NCBI GenBank assembly: GCA_963820395.1
Contig: CAWGAE010000014.1
Coordinates: forward strand, 124,001-188,000
Direction of reading: 5' to 3'
Source of the DNA: DATFVJ01 sp963820395
GTDB taxonomy: Bacteria > Actinomycetota > Actinomycetes > Streptosporangiales > Streptosporangiaceae
DNA length: 64,000 nucleotides
Part shown: positions 28,971 to 38,751 of the stretch, one piece after another
How positions within the stretch are numbered: position 1 is the first letter of the stretch
Layout: each line of letters begins with the position of its first letter
Position numbers and translations under genes: made by a program
Notes under the pieces: generated by a model
The model's input: only the letters and a program-made list of their open reading frames with translations
The model's database searches: none
What the model was told of the DNA's origin: nothing

Positions 28971-29530
28971 CCACTTGCGGGGCCTTTCCACTTGCGGGGC
29001 CTTTCCACTTGCGGGGCCTTTCCACTTGCGGGGCCTTTCCACTTGCGGGGCCTTTCCACTTGCGGGGCCTTTCCACTTGCGGGGCCTTTCCACTTGCGGG
29101 GCCTTTCCACTTGCGGGGCCTTTCCACTTGCGGGGCCTTTCCACTTGCGGGGCCTTTCCACTTGCGGGGCCTTTCCACTTGCGGGGCCTTTCCACTTGCG
29201 GGGCCTTTCCACTTGCGGGGCCTTTCCACTTGCGGGGCCTTTCCACTTGCGGGGCCTTTCCACTTGCGGGGCCTTTCCACTTGCGGGGCCTTTCCACTTG
29301 CGGGGCCTTTCCACTTGCGGGGCCTTTCCACTTGCGGGGCCTTTCCACTTGCGGGGCCTTTCCACTTGCGGGGCCTTTCCACTTGCGGGGCCTTTCCACT
29401 TGCGGGGCCTTTCCACTTGCGGGGCCTTTCCACTTGCGGGGCCTTTCCACTTGCGGGGCCTTTCCACTTGCGGGGCCTTTCCACTTGCGGGGCCTTTCCA
29501 CTTGCGGGGCCTTTCCACTTGCGGGGCCTT
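28971..29530. repeat. 17-bp minisatellite, 32 full units plus 16 bases
   Basis: The unit CCACTTGCGGGGCCTTT repeats without visible change from 28,971 to 29,514, with a final 16-base unit to 29,530. Because 17 is not a multiple of 3, long stop-free frames appear on both strands in several phases. I regard these frames as artefacts, not genes. Confidence 0.98.
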
Positions 29531-30319
29531 CCGCCCGCCGGGTTCGGGGCCGCCTGGCACGCCCGGCAGCAGCCGGGCCAGCCGCCAGCGGCCCGGCCGG
29601 GGTGAGGGCGGGCGGCCTGAATTGTCCGGCCCGGCCCCCGCGCGTCAACCGCGCTTCGCGTCCCCTGCGGGGACCGGCCTGCGGCCGGCTGTTGACCCGC
29701 GGGACCCTGCCGGGCCCGGGCAGGAAGACAACGGCAGGCACGGCCCTGCCCAGGGGGCGGCCGCCGCCCTCACCCCTCCCACCGCCGGCCAGGAACAGGA
29801 AGAGCTGACGTATCATCACAGGTAAAATGGGACTCAATAGCACACTGCCCAAACGAATGAGTATCAATCAGACTCGGGGCATCTCAATATATGGGCTCAG
29901 CCACGACTCTTGCACCTTGCACTTGCATGCCTATCGCCGTTGACATCCAGCCTGCACTATCAGCCTGGAAGTCATTGCCGGTGCTCGTTGACCACTGCGC
30001 GCAAAGGTTGCGGTCCAGCCCTGGCGGTGCACAGAGCTGTGGATAACTTGTACAGACAGGCCGGTCCGCTATGTGTACGTTTGGACCCAAGTGTGAATTG
30101 CGACGTATTCGTCGGGTCGGCTGGTCAGGAACAGCGCGACCGTAGCTCACACGCGCCAAGCCATAGCGGTGTGAGCGGGCTAGACCGCTCGCCTTGCCGC
30201 CCAGTAACATCGCAGCAGCGGTCGACGCAGCAGCCGATGTCCTGGGCTTGCAACTCCCACCCCCATCCACCCGCCCGGTCACCGGCGTCTCGTGTACGCG
30301 GCCTGGAAGGGCGGCACAG
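29531..30319. other. Intergenic, GC-rich then AT-richer
   Basis: 29,531-29,800 is very GC-rich with several inverted GGGCC/GGCCC tracts. 29,810-30,310 has more normal composition and is the upstream region of the STAS gene. No gene supported. Confidence 0.45.
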
Positions 30320-31273
30320 ATGCCTAAAGTCAGCCACCTCATCGAGATGGCCAGCGGCGTGCCCGTCGTCACGCTGCCAGCCGAGCTCGACTACACCAGC
30401 CCCGATGTGCTGCGCGCAGCACTGCTCCTCGCACCCCGGCACGGGCATGCCACGATCGTGGTGGACATGACCCAGACGCAGTTATGCGATTCGAGTGGGC
30501 TGAACATGCTCGTGCGGGCGCACAAGCGGGCCATCGCCGAAGGCGGCGAGCTGCGGCTGGTGATCCCTGACACCAGCATGCTCGGTGGTGTCCTTGCAGT
30601 CACTGGGATTGACCGCCTGATCCCCTCATTCACCAGCCTGGATGAGGCCCTGGCCGAGACGCCTGCTGCTCGGACGGCCGGGGTGAGCGCGCTCGACTGG
30701 TCCGTCACCGCGATGCGTGACGCGACCGGACGGCTTCTTAGGGTTCGGACTCAGGACCGGCAGAGTGCGGCCGTGCTGATCCGTGAGGCGGTGTGGTGGG
30801 TCACGATCATCGACGGGACGCTGGTGCGCTATCACCCGGAGGCGTACGACGCTGTGCTAACAGGCCAGAGGCGCGCAGAGCGTCGGCTGATCAAGGGAAC
30901 ATTGGCAGGGCTGCGCTTTGCGCTGAACCGGACGAGTGATGAGGTCGATCAGGTTGACTTCATCCGCCCGCAGGCAGGTCGTTCAGGCGATGGCCGCATC
31001 ACCGCCTGGACGTGGCAGTCTGTGCCGGAGCCGACGTTGTCGTCGCTGCCACCGCGCGGGCAGGCGTGGGAGATGACGCGGTATCGGGCGTATGAGGCTC
31101 AGCTGGCGGGTCACACCGTCGGGGAGATCTTCGAGCGGGCCGCCGCGTTCCTCAGTCTGGCTGCCGCGAAGGCAACTTCAGGCACCGGTGTCAGTGCTGT
31201 TCCCCCAGGTCAAAGTCGAGGCAGCCTATATTCAAACCCGCCCCTGGATGCTCGGGATGGTGGCAACGGTTGA
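30320..31273 (+). CDS. STAS-domain (anti-sigma antagonist-like) protein with C-terminal extension
   Basis: I chose ATG 30320 with GGAAGGG before it, although the frame is open from 30,194. Residues 1-110 are a STAS domain: VVTLPAELDYTSPDVLRAAL, then VVDMTQTQLCDSSGLNML, whose DSSG Ser is the usual phosphorylation site. Residues 125-290 form a second conserved-looking region (REAVWWVTIIDGTLVRYHPE, LIKGTLAGLRFALNRT, WEMTRYRAYEAQLAGHTVGE) that I cannot name. The STAS part suggests partner switching with an anti-sigma kinase. None is encoded nearby. Confidence 0.8.
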   Translation: MPKVSHLIEMASGVPVVTLPAELDYTSPDVLRAALLLAPRHGHATIVVDMTQTQLCDSSGLNMLVRAHKRAIAEGGELRLVIPDTSMLGGVLAVTGIDRLIPSFTSLDEALAETPAARTAGVSALDWSVTAMRDATGRLLRVRTQDRQSAAVLIREAVWWVTIIDGTLVRYHPEAYDAVLTGQRRAERRLIKGTLAGLRFALNRTSDEVDQVDFIRPQAGRSGDGRITAWTWQSVPEPTLSSLPPRGQAWEMTRYRAYEAQLAGHTVGEIFERAAAFLSLAAAKATSGTGVSAVPPGQSRGSLYSNPPLDARDGGNG

Positions 31274-31439
31274 CTGCGGTCTGATGTCCAGGCCGTTGGC
31301 TGGGTGGCGCACGTCTAGTAGCAGGGTGCGGGGCCCTGCTGGCGTACCTCAAACACGCTGTGCGCACGCTTCTCCCTGATCACCCCGTCTGCCGTCGCCC
31401 GCCAGGGGAGCGCGATCGCTTAGAGCTGTGAGAGATTGT

Positions 31440-32412
31440 GAGGCCTTGGGGAACTTCGCGCCGTAGGCCGCATCGAACGCCTTGACGGCGGCACGGACGT
31501 GTGGCTTGTCTTCGGCGTTCCAGATCTCCGCGAGGTGCTTTCCTGGCGCCGGGATGGGCGGACCTGGGCAGCGCCGCGGGCACGTTGGCGGTCTTGTGGA
31601 ACCAGCACCGGGCTTCGCTGGTCTGGGGGAACACTTCCCGCAGGGCGCTCCAGAACCCCAGCGCGCAGCCGCCAACGGCCAGCACCGGGGCTCGCATGCC
31701 GCGGCGGGCGCAGTCGCGCAGCAGGTCGGCCCACGACTGCGCCGACTCGCGGTAACCGCAGCCACGGCGATAAGTTCCTTGCGGCCGTCGGCGCGCACGC
31801 CGATCATCACCAGCAGGCACAGCTTGTGCTCCTCCAGCCGGATGTTCACGTGGATCCCGTCCGCCCACAGGTAGACGTAGTCCACGCCGGACAGGTCCCG
31901 CTCTGCATCGGCGAACGCGCGCTGCCCGGCCTTCCAGGTCCCGGTCAGCCTGGTGACCACCGCCGCCGGCAGGCCCGCCGCCGAGCCCAGGAACTGCCCC
32001 AGCGCCGGCACGAAATCACCCGGGGACAGGCCGTGCAGGTACAGCAGGGGCAGCACCTCGATGATCTTCGGGGTCTTCCGCGCCCACGGCGGCAAGATCG
32101 CCGAGGAGAACCGCTTCCGCTCGCCGGTCTGCGGGCCGGTGCGCCTGTCGTTGACCCGCGGGACGGTCACCTCCACCGCGCCCGCGCTGGTCAGCACCTC
32201 CCGCGGCTGGTGGTAGCCGTTGCGCACCACAAGCCGGCGGCCGTTCTCGTCCCCTCCCCGGCGAACGCCGCGATGTAGGCGTCCGCCTCGGCCCGCAGCG
32301 CCCCGGCCAGCATCCGCCGGGCGCCCCCCCGCACAATCTCATCGATCAGCGACGGCGAGCCATCCTTCGCGCCCTCGTGGCCTGAGCCCTCGCCAGGGAC
32401 TACGGTGAGCAT
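31440..32412 (-). pseudogene. IS256-family transposase, frameshifted and truncated
   Basis: From ATG 32412 (SLIDEIVRGGARRMLAGALR) the frame breaks near 32,255, resumes as VVRNGYHQPREVLTSAGAVE and AERDLSGVDYVYLWADGIH, and breaks again near 31,760 (WADLLRDCARRGMRAPVLAV, FPQTSEARCWFHKTANV). A third frame gives LAEIWNAEDKPHVRAAVKAF. The C-terminal part with the catalytic Glu is missing after FPKA. It is dead. Confidence 0.85.
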
Positions 32413-32531
32413 CGGGTGTATCTTCCCGGACCGGTGAGCCAACACCGGCCATTGCTTGAGAACCTCTACTCGATCACCGGGAAGGTACACCCCTCCCCGG
32501 CCGATCCACAGACATCCGATCTTGTTAAATG

Positions 32532-33770
32532 TCAAGCAGCGGCGGGTTCGAGGCGTGGCTCGGGTAGTGGGAATGCCTTATCCATATCGAAGGTCTGGCC
32601 GGTCTGCAGGCAGTGGTGCAGGCAGCCCAGCAGCCGGTTGAACAGGTTGCGCATGGCGGCCGCATGCCGGTCCCCGGCGGCGCGGCGGCGGTCGTAGTGT
32701 TCCTTGATTTCCGGAGTGGGAAGCGCGCCGAAGATCCATACGTAGCCTGCCGCGGCGAGTCGCTGGTTTTTCACCTTGCGGTTGCGCACGATGAGGCTCT
32801 TGCCGCTGGCCACGGTAATCGGTGCCGAGCCTGCGTAGGACTTGAGCCCGCGCGCGTCGCGGAACCGGGCCCGGTCATCGCCGATCTCGCCCAGCACCCG
32901 GGCCCCGGTGACCGGGCCGATGCCGGGGAAGCTGGTCAGGATCTCCGCGTCCGGGTGCTCCGCGAACGCTGCGGCGGCGGCCGCGGCGAGGTCGTCGGCA
33001 GCGCGGCATGCGGCGTCGAGCTGCATGATCAGGGCCGCGGTTTGCCGGCCCATCGCCTGCTCGACCGCCGGCATCTGGTGCAGGTACTCGCCGGTGAAGA
33101 TGGCGCGCAGGCGCTGCGCCCACGCGTCGATGTTGCGTTGCCGGCCGGCCGTACGCAGCACCGAGGCCAGCCGTGCCGTGGACAGCTTCGCAGCGGCGGC
33201 TGGGCCGGGTGCCACTGCGAGCACCGCCCGGGCCTCGCGGGAGTCCAGGCCGACACCACGAACCTGGAACGCGGCCAGCGCGGCCGGGAAGTACTGCTTG
33301 AGATGCGAACGCAGCTGGTTGGACAGCTGCCCCCGGTTCCACGCCGCGTCCTGCTGCGCCCGGGCCAGCACTGCGATCGCCTGGACCAGCTCGGAGTCCG
33401 CCGGCAGCGGCCGGTGCGCATCGGCGTCGGTGCGCAGGATGTTCGCCAGTGCCATGGCGTCGGCGTGATCGGATTTCGCCCGGGCCACCGTGTGCCGCTC
33501 CCGATACCGAGCCACCGCCATCGGGTTGATCGAATACACCTTCCGGCCGCTGGTGCGCAGACACGCGATCAGCAAGCCGCGTGCGGTCTCGATCGCGACC
33601 GGGATCGGCTCGTCGGCGCTGTCACCGGCCTCGGCGAGCAGCTCCAGCAGTCGCCGATAACCCTGCACGTCATCGCTGATACGCCGTTTCGCGACCAGCT
33701 TCCCGGCCTCGTCCACCAGCGCAACGTCGTGGTGGGCCTCCGCCCAGTCGATGCCACACGTGATCGTCAA
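32532..33770 (-). CDS. IS110-family transposase (DEDD recombinase), intact
   Basis: TTG 33770 has GGAGG five bases upstream, and the protein starts LTITCGIDWAEAHHDVALVD. The RuvC-like DEDD residues lie in GIDWAE, AIETARGLLI and RAKSDHADAMALANILRTDADA. The C-terminal Transposase_20 domain has SFPGIGPVTGARVLGEIGD and YAGSAPITVASGKS with the catalytic Ser. At 412 residues it is full length. IS110 enzymes use a bridge RNA transcribed from the element end. The element lies directly against the IS256 remnant on its downstream side. Confidence 0.92.
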   Translation of the reverse strand: MTITCGIDWAEAHHDVALVDEAGKLVAKRRISDDVQGYRRLLELLAEAGDSADEPIPVAIETARGLLIACLRTSGRKVYSINPMAVARYRERHTVARAKSDHADAMALANILRTDADAHRPLPADSELVQAIAVLARAQQDAAWNRGQLSNQLRSHLKQYFPAALAAFQVRGVGLDSREARAVLAVAPGPAAAAKLSTARLASVLRTAGRQRNIDAWAQRLRAIFTGEYLHQMPAVEQAMGRQTAALIMQLDAACRAADDLAAAAAAAFAEHPDAEILTSFPGIGPVTGARVLGEIGDDRARFRDARGLKSYAGSAPITVASGKSLIVRNRKVKNQRLAAAGYVWIFGALPTPEIKEHYDRRRAAGDRHAAAMRNLFNRLLGCLHHCLQTGQTFDMDKAFPLPEPRLEPAAA

Positions 33771-34260
33771 GCATGCCTCCAATGTCGTGACCTCGGCCCA
33801 GCAGGTGAGCCCGTGCAGGGACACGCAGCGCCCTAATAGAAGGGCTCGATGGCCCGACATCCGATGAGCAGTTCGTGGCCCCAGCTCACCGCACGGTCGT
33901 CAGTCTCTGGACAGAGCTCGACGGCTCGCGTTACAAGAAGACATCACCGTGCGGACGGCTCGAAACACGATCTTCATCGACGCCCCGGCCGACGCCACGC
34001 CGCCACGCCGGACGGGGTGCACGACGCCGGAGCCCACCGTCTGTGGATAGGAGTCCAGCCCCGGGTTTCAAGAAGGAGTCATCGGCGCCGTGCAGTGCTA
34101 TTAGGTTTCAAGCATTGCTCGATGCCGGTAAGGTGCCCTGACCCAGCCCTTACCTGGTCTGCCCGGCGAGTGACCGCAACGCTCCGGTGTTCACCGGCCG
34201 ATCGGGCACGCTCACGGCTCCTGAGCCTCAATCCACCGCCCGAATTCAGATGATCGCGTT
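33771..34260 (-). ncRNA. Candidate IS110 non-coding end (possible bridge RNA locus)
   Basis: About 490 bases without a gene, upstream of the intact IS110 transposase on the same strand. In the IS110 group the bridge RNA is encoded in the non-coding end before the transposase. I have not identified its loops or the exact end of the element, so this is inference from family architecture and position. Confidence 0.3.
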
Positions 34261-34426
34261 GCGGGGCAATGGCCCAGTGGACGTGATCTTGAGGATGGCA
34301 GGGGACGTGGTTTTCTCGCCGCTCACCTTTCTGCGGCTTGTCCACGGTTTCTGATCGGGGATCTTGGCTGGCAGTTCGCCGGGTGGCCGCTGGGGCCGTG
34401 GGAATGCGTGACTGTGTCTGGGCTGG

Positions 34427-35829
34427 TCAGGCCGCGTGGGCGGGCGGGCCGCAGGCGGCCTCGAAGAGGCTCATCCAGTGCTGCTCGCGGTGCCAGCCTT
34501 CGGGCAGGTGCAGGGTGATCTCGCCGCGGCCGTGGCGGGCGGTCCGGGCGGCGACGTTGATGAGGTCGCGGCGCAACGTGGCGCCGCGGGCCTTGGCGTA
34601 GGCGAGGCTGGCCAGGGATCCGGCGGCGCGCAGCACGTTGTGCGCGATGGCGGCGCAGGCGAGCCAGGTCGCGTTCGCGGGAAACGAGCCTGATGGCAGG
34701 TGCGCGAGGGGCCCGTCGGTCCAGTCGGCGAACAGCTGTTCGACCTGGGCGTGGTCGCGGTGGTGCTCTTCGGCCTGGATGGTCGCGAACGGGGAGTCGG
34801 TGAACACGGCGTGGTAGCGCCAGACGGGGAACATCTCGTCCTGGCCCTGGGCGGCCGTGCGGTTGAGGTCTTTGACCCGGCGGACGATCAGCCGGGCGGT
34901 GATGGCCTGCCCCTTCTTCGAGGTGAAGGCGGTGTAGTGCGCCTCGGCCACCTCGGCGTCGGCACCCAGCAGCGCAGCTGGTCGTCCCAGATCGCCCGCG
35001 GATATCTGATTGGGGTCCAGGCATCCTCGCCGATGGCGGCGATCGCCGCCTTGACGGCCGGGTCCATCTTCGCCGTGACCGAAAAGCACGCCCCGGCCCG
35101 GCGGACCGCGCCGGTGAACGCCGCGGAGTAGAACGCCGAGTCGGCCCGCACCACGAGCGTCCCGGCGCATCCGGTGGCGCGGGCGGTAGTGACCGATTCG
35201 GTGGCGAAGGACGCGGCGCCCCGGGCCGAGCCCGCGTTGCCGCCGCGGAGCCTGGTGGCGGCGATCACCGGCGCAGCCAGCGGCGTGCTGATCGTGGCGG
35301 TCAGCGCGTTCAGCCCCCGCACCAGCAGGCTCTTGCCCTGGATCTTGGTATGGCCGAACGCCGCGCCCTGCTTCTTGCGGCCGTAGACACGTTTTTGCAT
35401 CGAGTCGATATCCACGAACGCCACCACGTCCTTGCCGGGCAGCAACGGCGTGCGGCGGGCCAGGTCCGCCAGCAGCAGCCGGCTCACCTTCTCCGCCTGC
35501 CGGGCGTTCCCCCAGGAGAACGAGCGCAGGAACGACCCCAGCGTGGACGGTGCCCGGATCCCGCCAAACAGCGCCGGCATCGCGCCATGCCGCAGCAGGT
35601 CCATGTCGTCGATGCTGTCCGCCCCGGCGACCATCCCGGCGACCAGGCACGGCACTTTCAGGTGCGCATTCACCCCGCACCGGCCGGCGATGGCCACATG
35701 CTCGCCGGCCAGCGCGGCAAGGCCGGCCCGCTGCGCCAGGGCCATCACCGGGACCAGGCCCGCCCGTGACACGAGATTCGGGTCATCAAACGATGCGTGA
35801 ATCTTCGCCAGCCCGTGCAACAATCGCAC
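34427..35829 (-). pseudogene. IS1380-family transposase with one frameshift
   Basis: From GTG 35829 the frame gives a standard IS1380 N-terminus and DDE core (DVVAFVDIDSMQKRVYGRKK, LVVRADSAFYSAAFTGAVRR). Near 34,980 the reading changes by one base to HYTAFTSKKGQAITARLIVR and DHAQVEQLFADWTDGPLAHL, running to the normal end. All parts are present, so one indel separates it from an intact gene. Confidence 0.85.
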
Positions 35830-35860
35830 TTGCGAGGTGTCCTCTCCATCTGGGGAATGG

Positions 35861-35950
35861 AAGTGTTAGCAACTCCCATCGTCCCAGTTCAGAGGGCACC
35901 TTTCGCGTCGGCGCGCCCGGCAGAACCCTATTTACGCGGTGGATCGAGGC
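35861..35950. repeat. 90-bp repeat, inverted copy at 63,007-63,096
   Basis: Starts AAGTGTTAGCAACTCCC and ends GGTGGATCGAGGC. The same 90 bases lie, inverted, immediately downstream of the IS30 transposase at 63.1 kb. This is probably a left-over IS30 end, or another short repeat that IS30 abuts. Confidence 0.85.
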
Positions 35951-36025
35951 GCTGAGAGAGCGGCTACTGCAAGGGCCGCTGAACTTCAGCGCCCGAGCGC
36001 GCAGCGCTACTTCGCTTGCCCGCTA

Positions 36026-37153
36026 CTAGTGTCCTGGATCTTTGATCCGCCGCAAAAGTCGCTCGAGTGATTCGAGGATTTCTTCCGCAGATTTCGTCCA
36101 GATGAAGGGTTTGGGGTCTTCGTTCCATGTGTCTACCCAGGCGAGCATATCCTTCTCGAGCGACTTTACGGACTTATGAACGCCGCGGCTCAGGAGCTTC
36201 TCGGTCAAAAGCCCGAACCAGCGCTCTACCTGGTTCAGCCAGGATGAGCTGGTCGGCGTGAAATGAATCTTGAACCTCGGGTGCTTTTCCAGCCATTGCC
36301 GGACAGCCGGAGTCTTATGCGTCGCGTAATTGTCCGCGACGATGTGGATCTGCAGGACATGCGGCTCGCCGCCGGGCTCGTCCGGTTCCGCCAGCTGGGG
36401 CACCTGCTTGTCGATCTCCTCCAGGAACTTGATCCATTCCTTCGCACGGTGGCTCTTGTAGGTTTTCGCGATCACCAGGCCGGTCGCGATGTCAAACGCC
36501 GCGAACAGGTCAACGGTGCCGTGCCGGACATAGTCATGTGTCCGCTTCTCCGGCATGCCGGGCATCATCGGCAGCACCGGCTGGGACCGGTCAAGGGCCT
36601 GGACCTGGGATTTCTCGTCCGCGCACAGCACAACCGCGTGCTCGGGCGGATTCAGGTACAACCCGGCGACGTCGTAGACCTTCTCCACGAACAGCGGATC
36701 GGATGACAGCTTGAACGTATCGGCCACGTGCGGCTTAAGGCGGAACGCCGTCCAGATCCGGCCGATGGTGGACTTGGACAAGCCGGAACGTTTCGCCATG
36801 GAAGCCCTCGACCAGTGGGTCGCGTTATCCGGCGTTGCCTCCAATGTATCGACGACGACTTTTTCTACCTGCTCGTCGGTGATCGTCGGCTCACGTCCCG
36901 GGCGCGGCTCATCGGCCAGCCCGTCCAGGCGCCTCTCGATGAACCGCTTACGCCATTTCCCGACTGTTGTGTGATTGCACCGGAGCAACGCCGCGGTTTC
37001 TTTATTGTCGTGGCCTTGCGCACAGGTCAGGATGATATTGGCCCGCAGCGCCAGAACCTGTGATGATTTCGCCCGGCGAGCCCACCTTTGCAGCGTGGCC
37101 CGCTCCTCGCCGGAAAGCGTCAATTCGGCCTTAGGCCGCCCCGTCCTTGCCAT
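36026..37153 (-). CDS. IS630 transposase A
   Basis: 375 residues, intact. An N-terminal helix-turn-helix (ETAALLRCNHTTVGKWRKRF) is followed by a second DNA-binding segment (KRSGLSKSTIGRIWTAF). The DDE residues are in CADEKSQVQALDRSQPV, HIVADNYATHKTP and SSSWLNQVERWFG. The last codons are GGA CAC TAG: the stop uses the TA target duplication outside the element. It moves the element by cut and paste into TA sites. Confidence 0.95.
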   Translation of the reverse strand: MARTGRPKAELTLSGEERATLQRWARRAKSSQVLALRANIILTCAQGHDNKETAALLRCNHTTVGKWRKRFIERRLDGLADEPRPGREPTITDEQVEKVVVDTLEATPDNATHWSRASMAKRSGLSKSTIGRIWTAFRLKPHVADTFKLSSDPLFVEKVYDVAGLYLNPPEHAVVLCADEKSQVQALDRSQPVLPMMPGMPEKRTHDYVRHGTVDLFAAFDIATGLVIAKTYKSHRAKEWIKFLEEIDKQVPQLAEPDEPGGEPHVLQIHIVADNYATHKTPAVRQWLEKHPRFKIHFTPTSSSWLNQVERWFGLLTEKLLSRGVHKSVKSLEKDMLAWVDTWNEDPKPFIWTKSAEEILESLERLLRRIKDPGH

Positions 37154-37254
37154 GCCAATAACTTTACGGACACGTCCTGCTACAATGAGCTATGACACGC
37201 GTCCGGGTGACGTGACCTGCCTCACTTTTATGAGGGTCTAAAGGCGCAGGACAC
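36029..37254 (-). mobile_element. IS630-family element copy A
   Basis: Bounded by TA at 36,027-36,028 and 37,255-37,256. Imperfect terminal repeats begin GTGTCCTGGATCTTTGATCC on the left and, inverted, GTGTCCTGCGCCTTTAGACC on the right. It carries one intact transposase gene and is first in a tandem array of four elements. Confidence 0.92.
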
Positions 37255-37256
37255 TA

Positions 37257-37371
37257 GTGTCCCGCGCCTAAAATCGTTCACATAAATCAGAGATCATCAG
37301 CACTGGTGAAGACCTTACAATCGGGCGAAGTCCCTGCTAGAAATATTCGGCGAACTTACGGCGCGGGGCAC
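37257..37371. mobile_element. 115-bp MITE related to IS630
   Basis: Ends GTGTCCCGCGCC and, inverted, GTGCCCCGCGCC, flanked on both sides by TA and carrying no gene. The ends match those of the neighbouring IS630 elements, so it could be mobilised by their transposase. Confidence 0.85.
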
Positions 37372-37373
37372 TA

Positions 37374-38748
37374 GTGTCATGCGCCTGAAATCTACGCTCT
37401 AAGTTAGTATAATTTCTGTATGTCGCGTACTAGAGGTGCCGCTGCTGAGTTCGTGCTGACCGAGGAGGAGCGTGACCAGCTGGTCCGCTGGTCGGGTGGG
37501 CCGTCGCGAAGGCCGGCGGTGCGGGCCCGGATTGTGCTGGCCTGCGCGGAGCCGGGGGTGGTGTACCAGCGGGTGGCCGCCGATCTGGGCGTCACGCAGA
37601 TGACGGTGGGCAAGTGGCGTACGCGGTTTGCCGGGGCGCGGCTGGAAGGGCTGGCCGACGGCGAACGGGCGGGGCGGCCGAAAGCCGGGCTGGAGCTGGC
37701 CGATGACGAGCGCGATCAGCTCACGCGCTGGTCGCGGCGGGCCAAGACCTGCCAGGCGCTGGCGCTGCGGTCGAAGATCGTGCTGGCCTGCGCGCAGGGC
37801 ACGCCGAACAAGCAGGTGGCCGCCGAGCTGCGGATCACGCCGGGCACGGTGACCCGGTGGCGGCGCCGGTTCATCGCCCGCCGGCTGGACGGGCTAGCCG
37901 ACGAGCCGCGCCCGGGCCGCCCGCCGTCGATCCTGCTGGACCAGGTCGAAGACGTCGTGGCCGCGACGCTGGAGGAAACCCCCAAGGACGCCACGCACTG
38001 GTCACGGGCCTCGATGGCCCGCCGCAGCGGCCTGTCACGCTCGACGATCGGCCGGATCTGGCGCAAGTTCGAACTCAAGCCGCACCTGACCGACGGGTTC
38101 AAGCTGTCCACCGACCCGCTGTTCATCGAGAAGGTCGTCGACGTCGTCGGTCTTTACCACAACCCGCCGGAGAAGGCCGTCGTGCTGTGCGTCGACGAGA
38201 AATCAGGCATGCAGGCCCTGGACCGGTCCCAGCCAGTGCTGCCGATGATGCCCGGCATGCCCGAACGGCGCACCCACGACTACGCCCGGAACGGCGTGAC
38301 CAGCCTGTTCGCCGCCTTCAACATCGCCGACGGCACCGTGATCTCCCAGATCCACCGCCAGCACCGCGCGGTGGAGTTCAAGAAGTTCCTGATCGCGATC
38401 GACAAGGCCGTCCCGGCCGGGCTGGGCGTGCACCTGGTCTGCGACAACCTCGCCACCCACAAGACCCCCGCGATCCAGGACTGGCTCGCCCGCCACCCCC
38501 GGTTCCGCCTGCACTTCACGCCCACCGGATCGTCGTGGATCAACCAGGTGGAGCGGTGGTTCGGGTTCCTGACCGACCAAATGATCCGCCGCGGAGTCCA
38601 CAAGAGCGTCCAGGCCCTGGAAAAAGACGTCCGCGCCCGGATCGAAACCTGGAACCAGAACCCCCGGCCATTCATCTGGACAAAAACCGCGGAGGAGATC
38701 CTGAACTCCTTAGCCAAATATATCGCGAAGATTTCAGGCGCAGGACAC
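37374..38748 (+). mobile_element. IS630-family element copy B (tandem-HTH type)
   Basis: Ends GTGTCATGCGCCTGAAATC and, inverted, GTGTCCTGCGCCTGAAATC, flanked by TA at 37,372-37,373 and 38,749-38,750. It shares its left end pattern with copy D at 40,754. Confidence 0.92.
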
Positions 38749-38751
38749 TAG
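37420..38751 (+). CDS. IS630 transposase B with duplicated N-terminal HTH
   Basis: 443 residues, about 70 longer than copy A. The helix-turn-helix unit occurs twice: RVAADLGVTQMTVGKWRTRF (residues 48-67) and QVAAELRITPGTVTRWRRRF (about 128-147), each followed by a GLADGER or GLADEPR linker. The catalytic core is intact (CVDEKSGMQALDRSQPV, HLVCDNLATHKTP, SSWINQVERWFG). The stop TAG again borrows the flanking TA. The extra HTH could bind longer or paired end sequences. Confidence 0.95.
   Translation: MSRTRGAAAEFVLTEEERDQLVRWSGGPSRRPAVRARIVLACAEPGVVYQRVAADLGVTQMTVGKWRTRFAGARLEGLADGERAGRPKAGLELADDERDQLTRWSRRAKTCQALALRSKIVLACAQGTPNKQVAAELRITPGTVTRWRRRFIARRLDGLADEPRPGRPPSILLDQVEDVVAATLEETPKDATHWSRASMARRSGLSRSTIGRIWRKFELKPHLTDGFKLSTDPLFIEKVVDVVGLYHNPPEKAVVLCVDEKSGMQALDRSQPVLPMMPGMPERRTHDYARNGVTSLFAAFNIADGTVISQIHRQHRAVEFKKFLIAIDKAVPAGLGVHLVCDNLATHKTPAIQDWLARHPRFRLHFTPTGSSWINQVERWFGFLTDQMIRRGVHKSVQALEKDVRARIETWNQNPRPFIWTKTAEEILNSLAKYIAKISGAGH

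Noticed and set aside
28726..29867. Very long frames on both strands with repeated FHLRGLSTCGAFPLAG or KWKGPASGKAPQ
   Set aside because: They are produced by the 17-bp minisatellite, which is stop-free in several phases; no start region or domain supports a protein.
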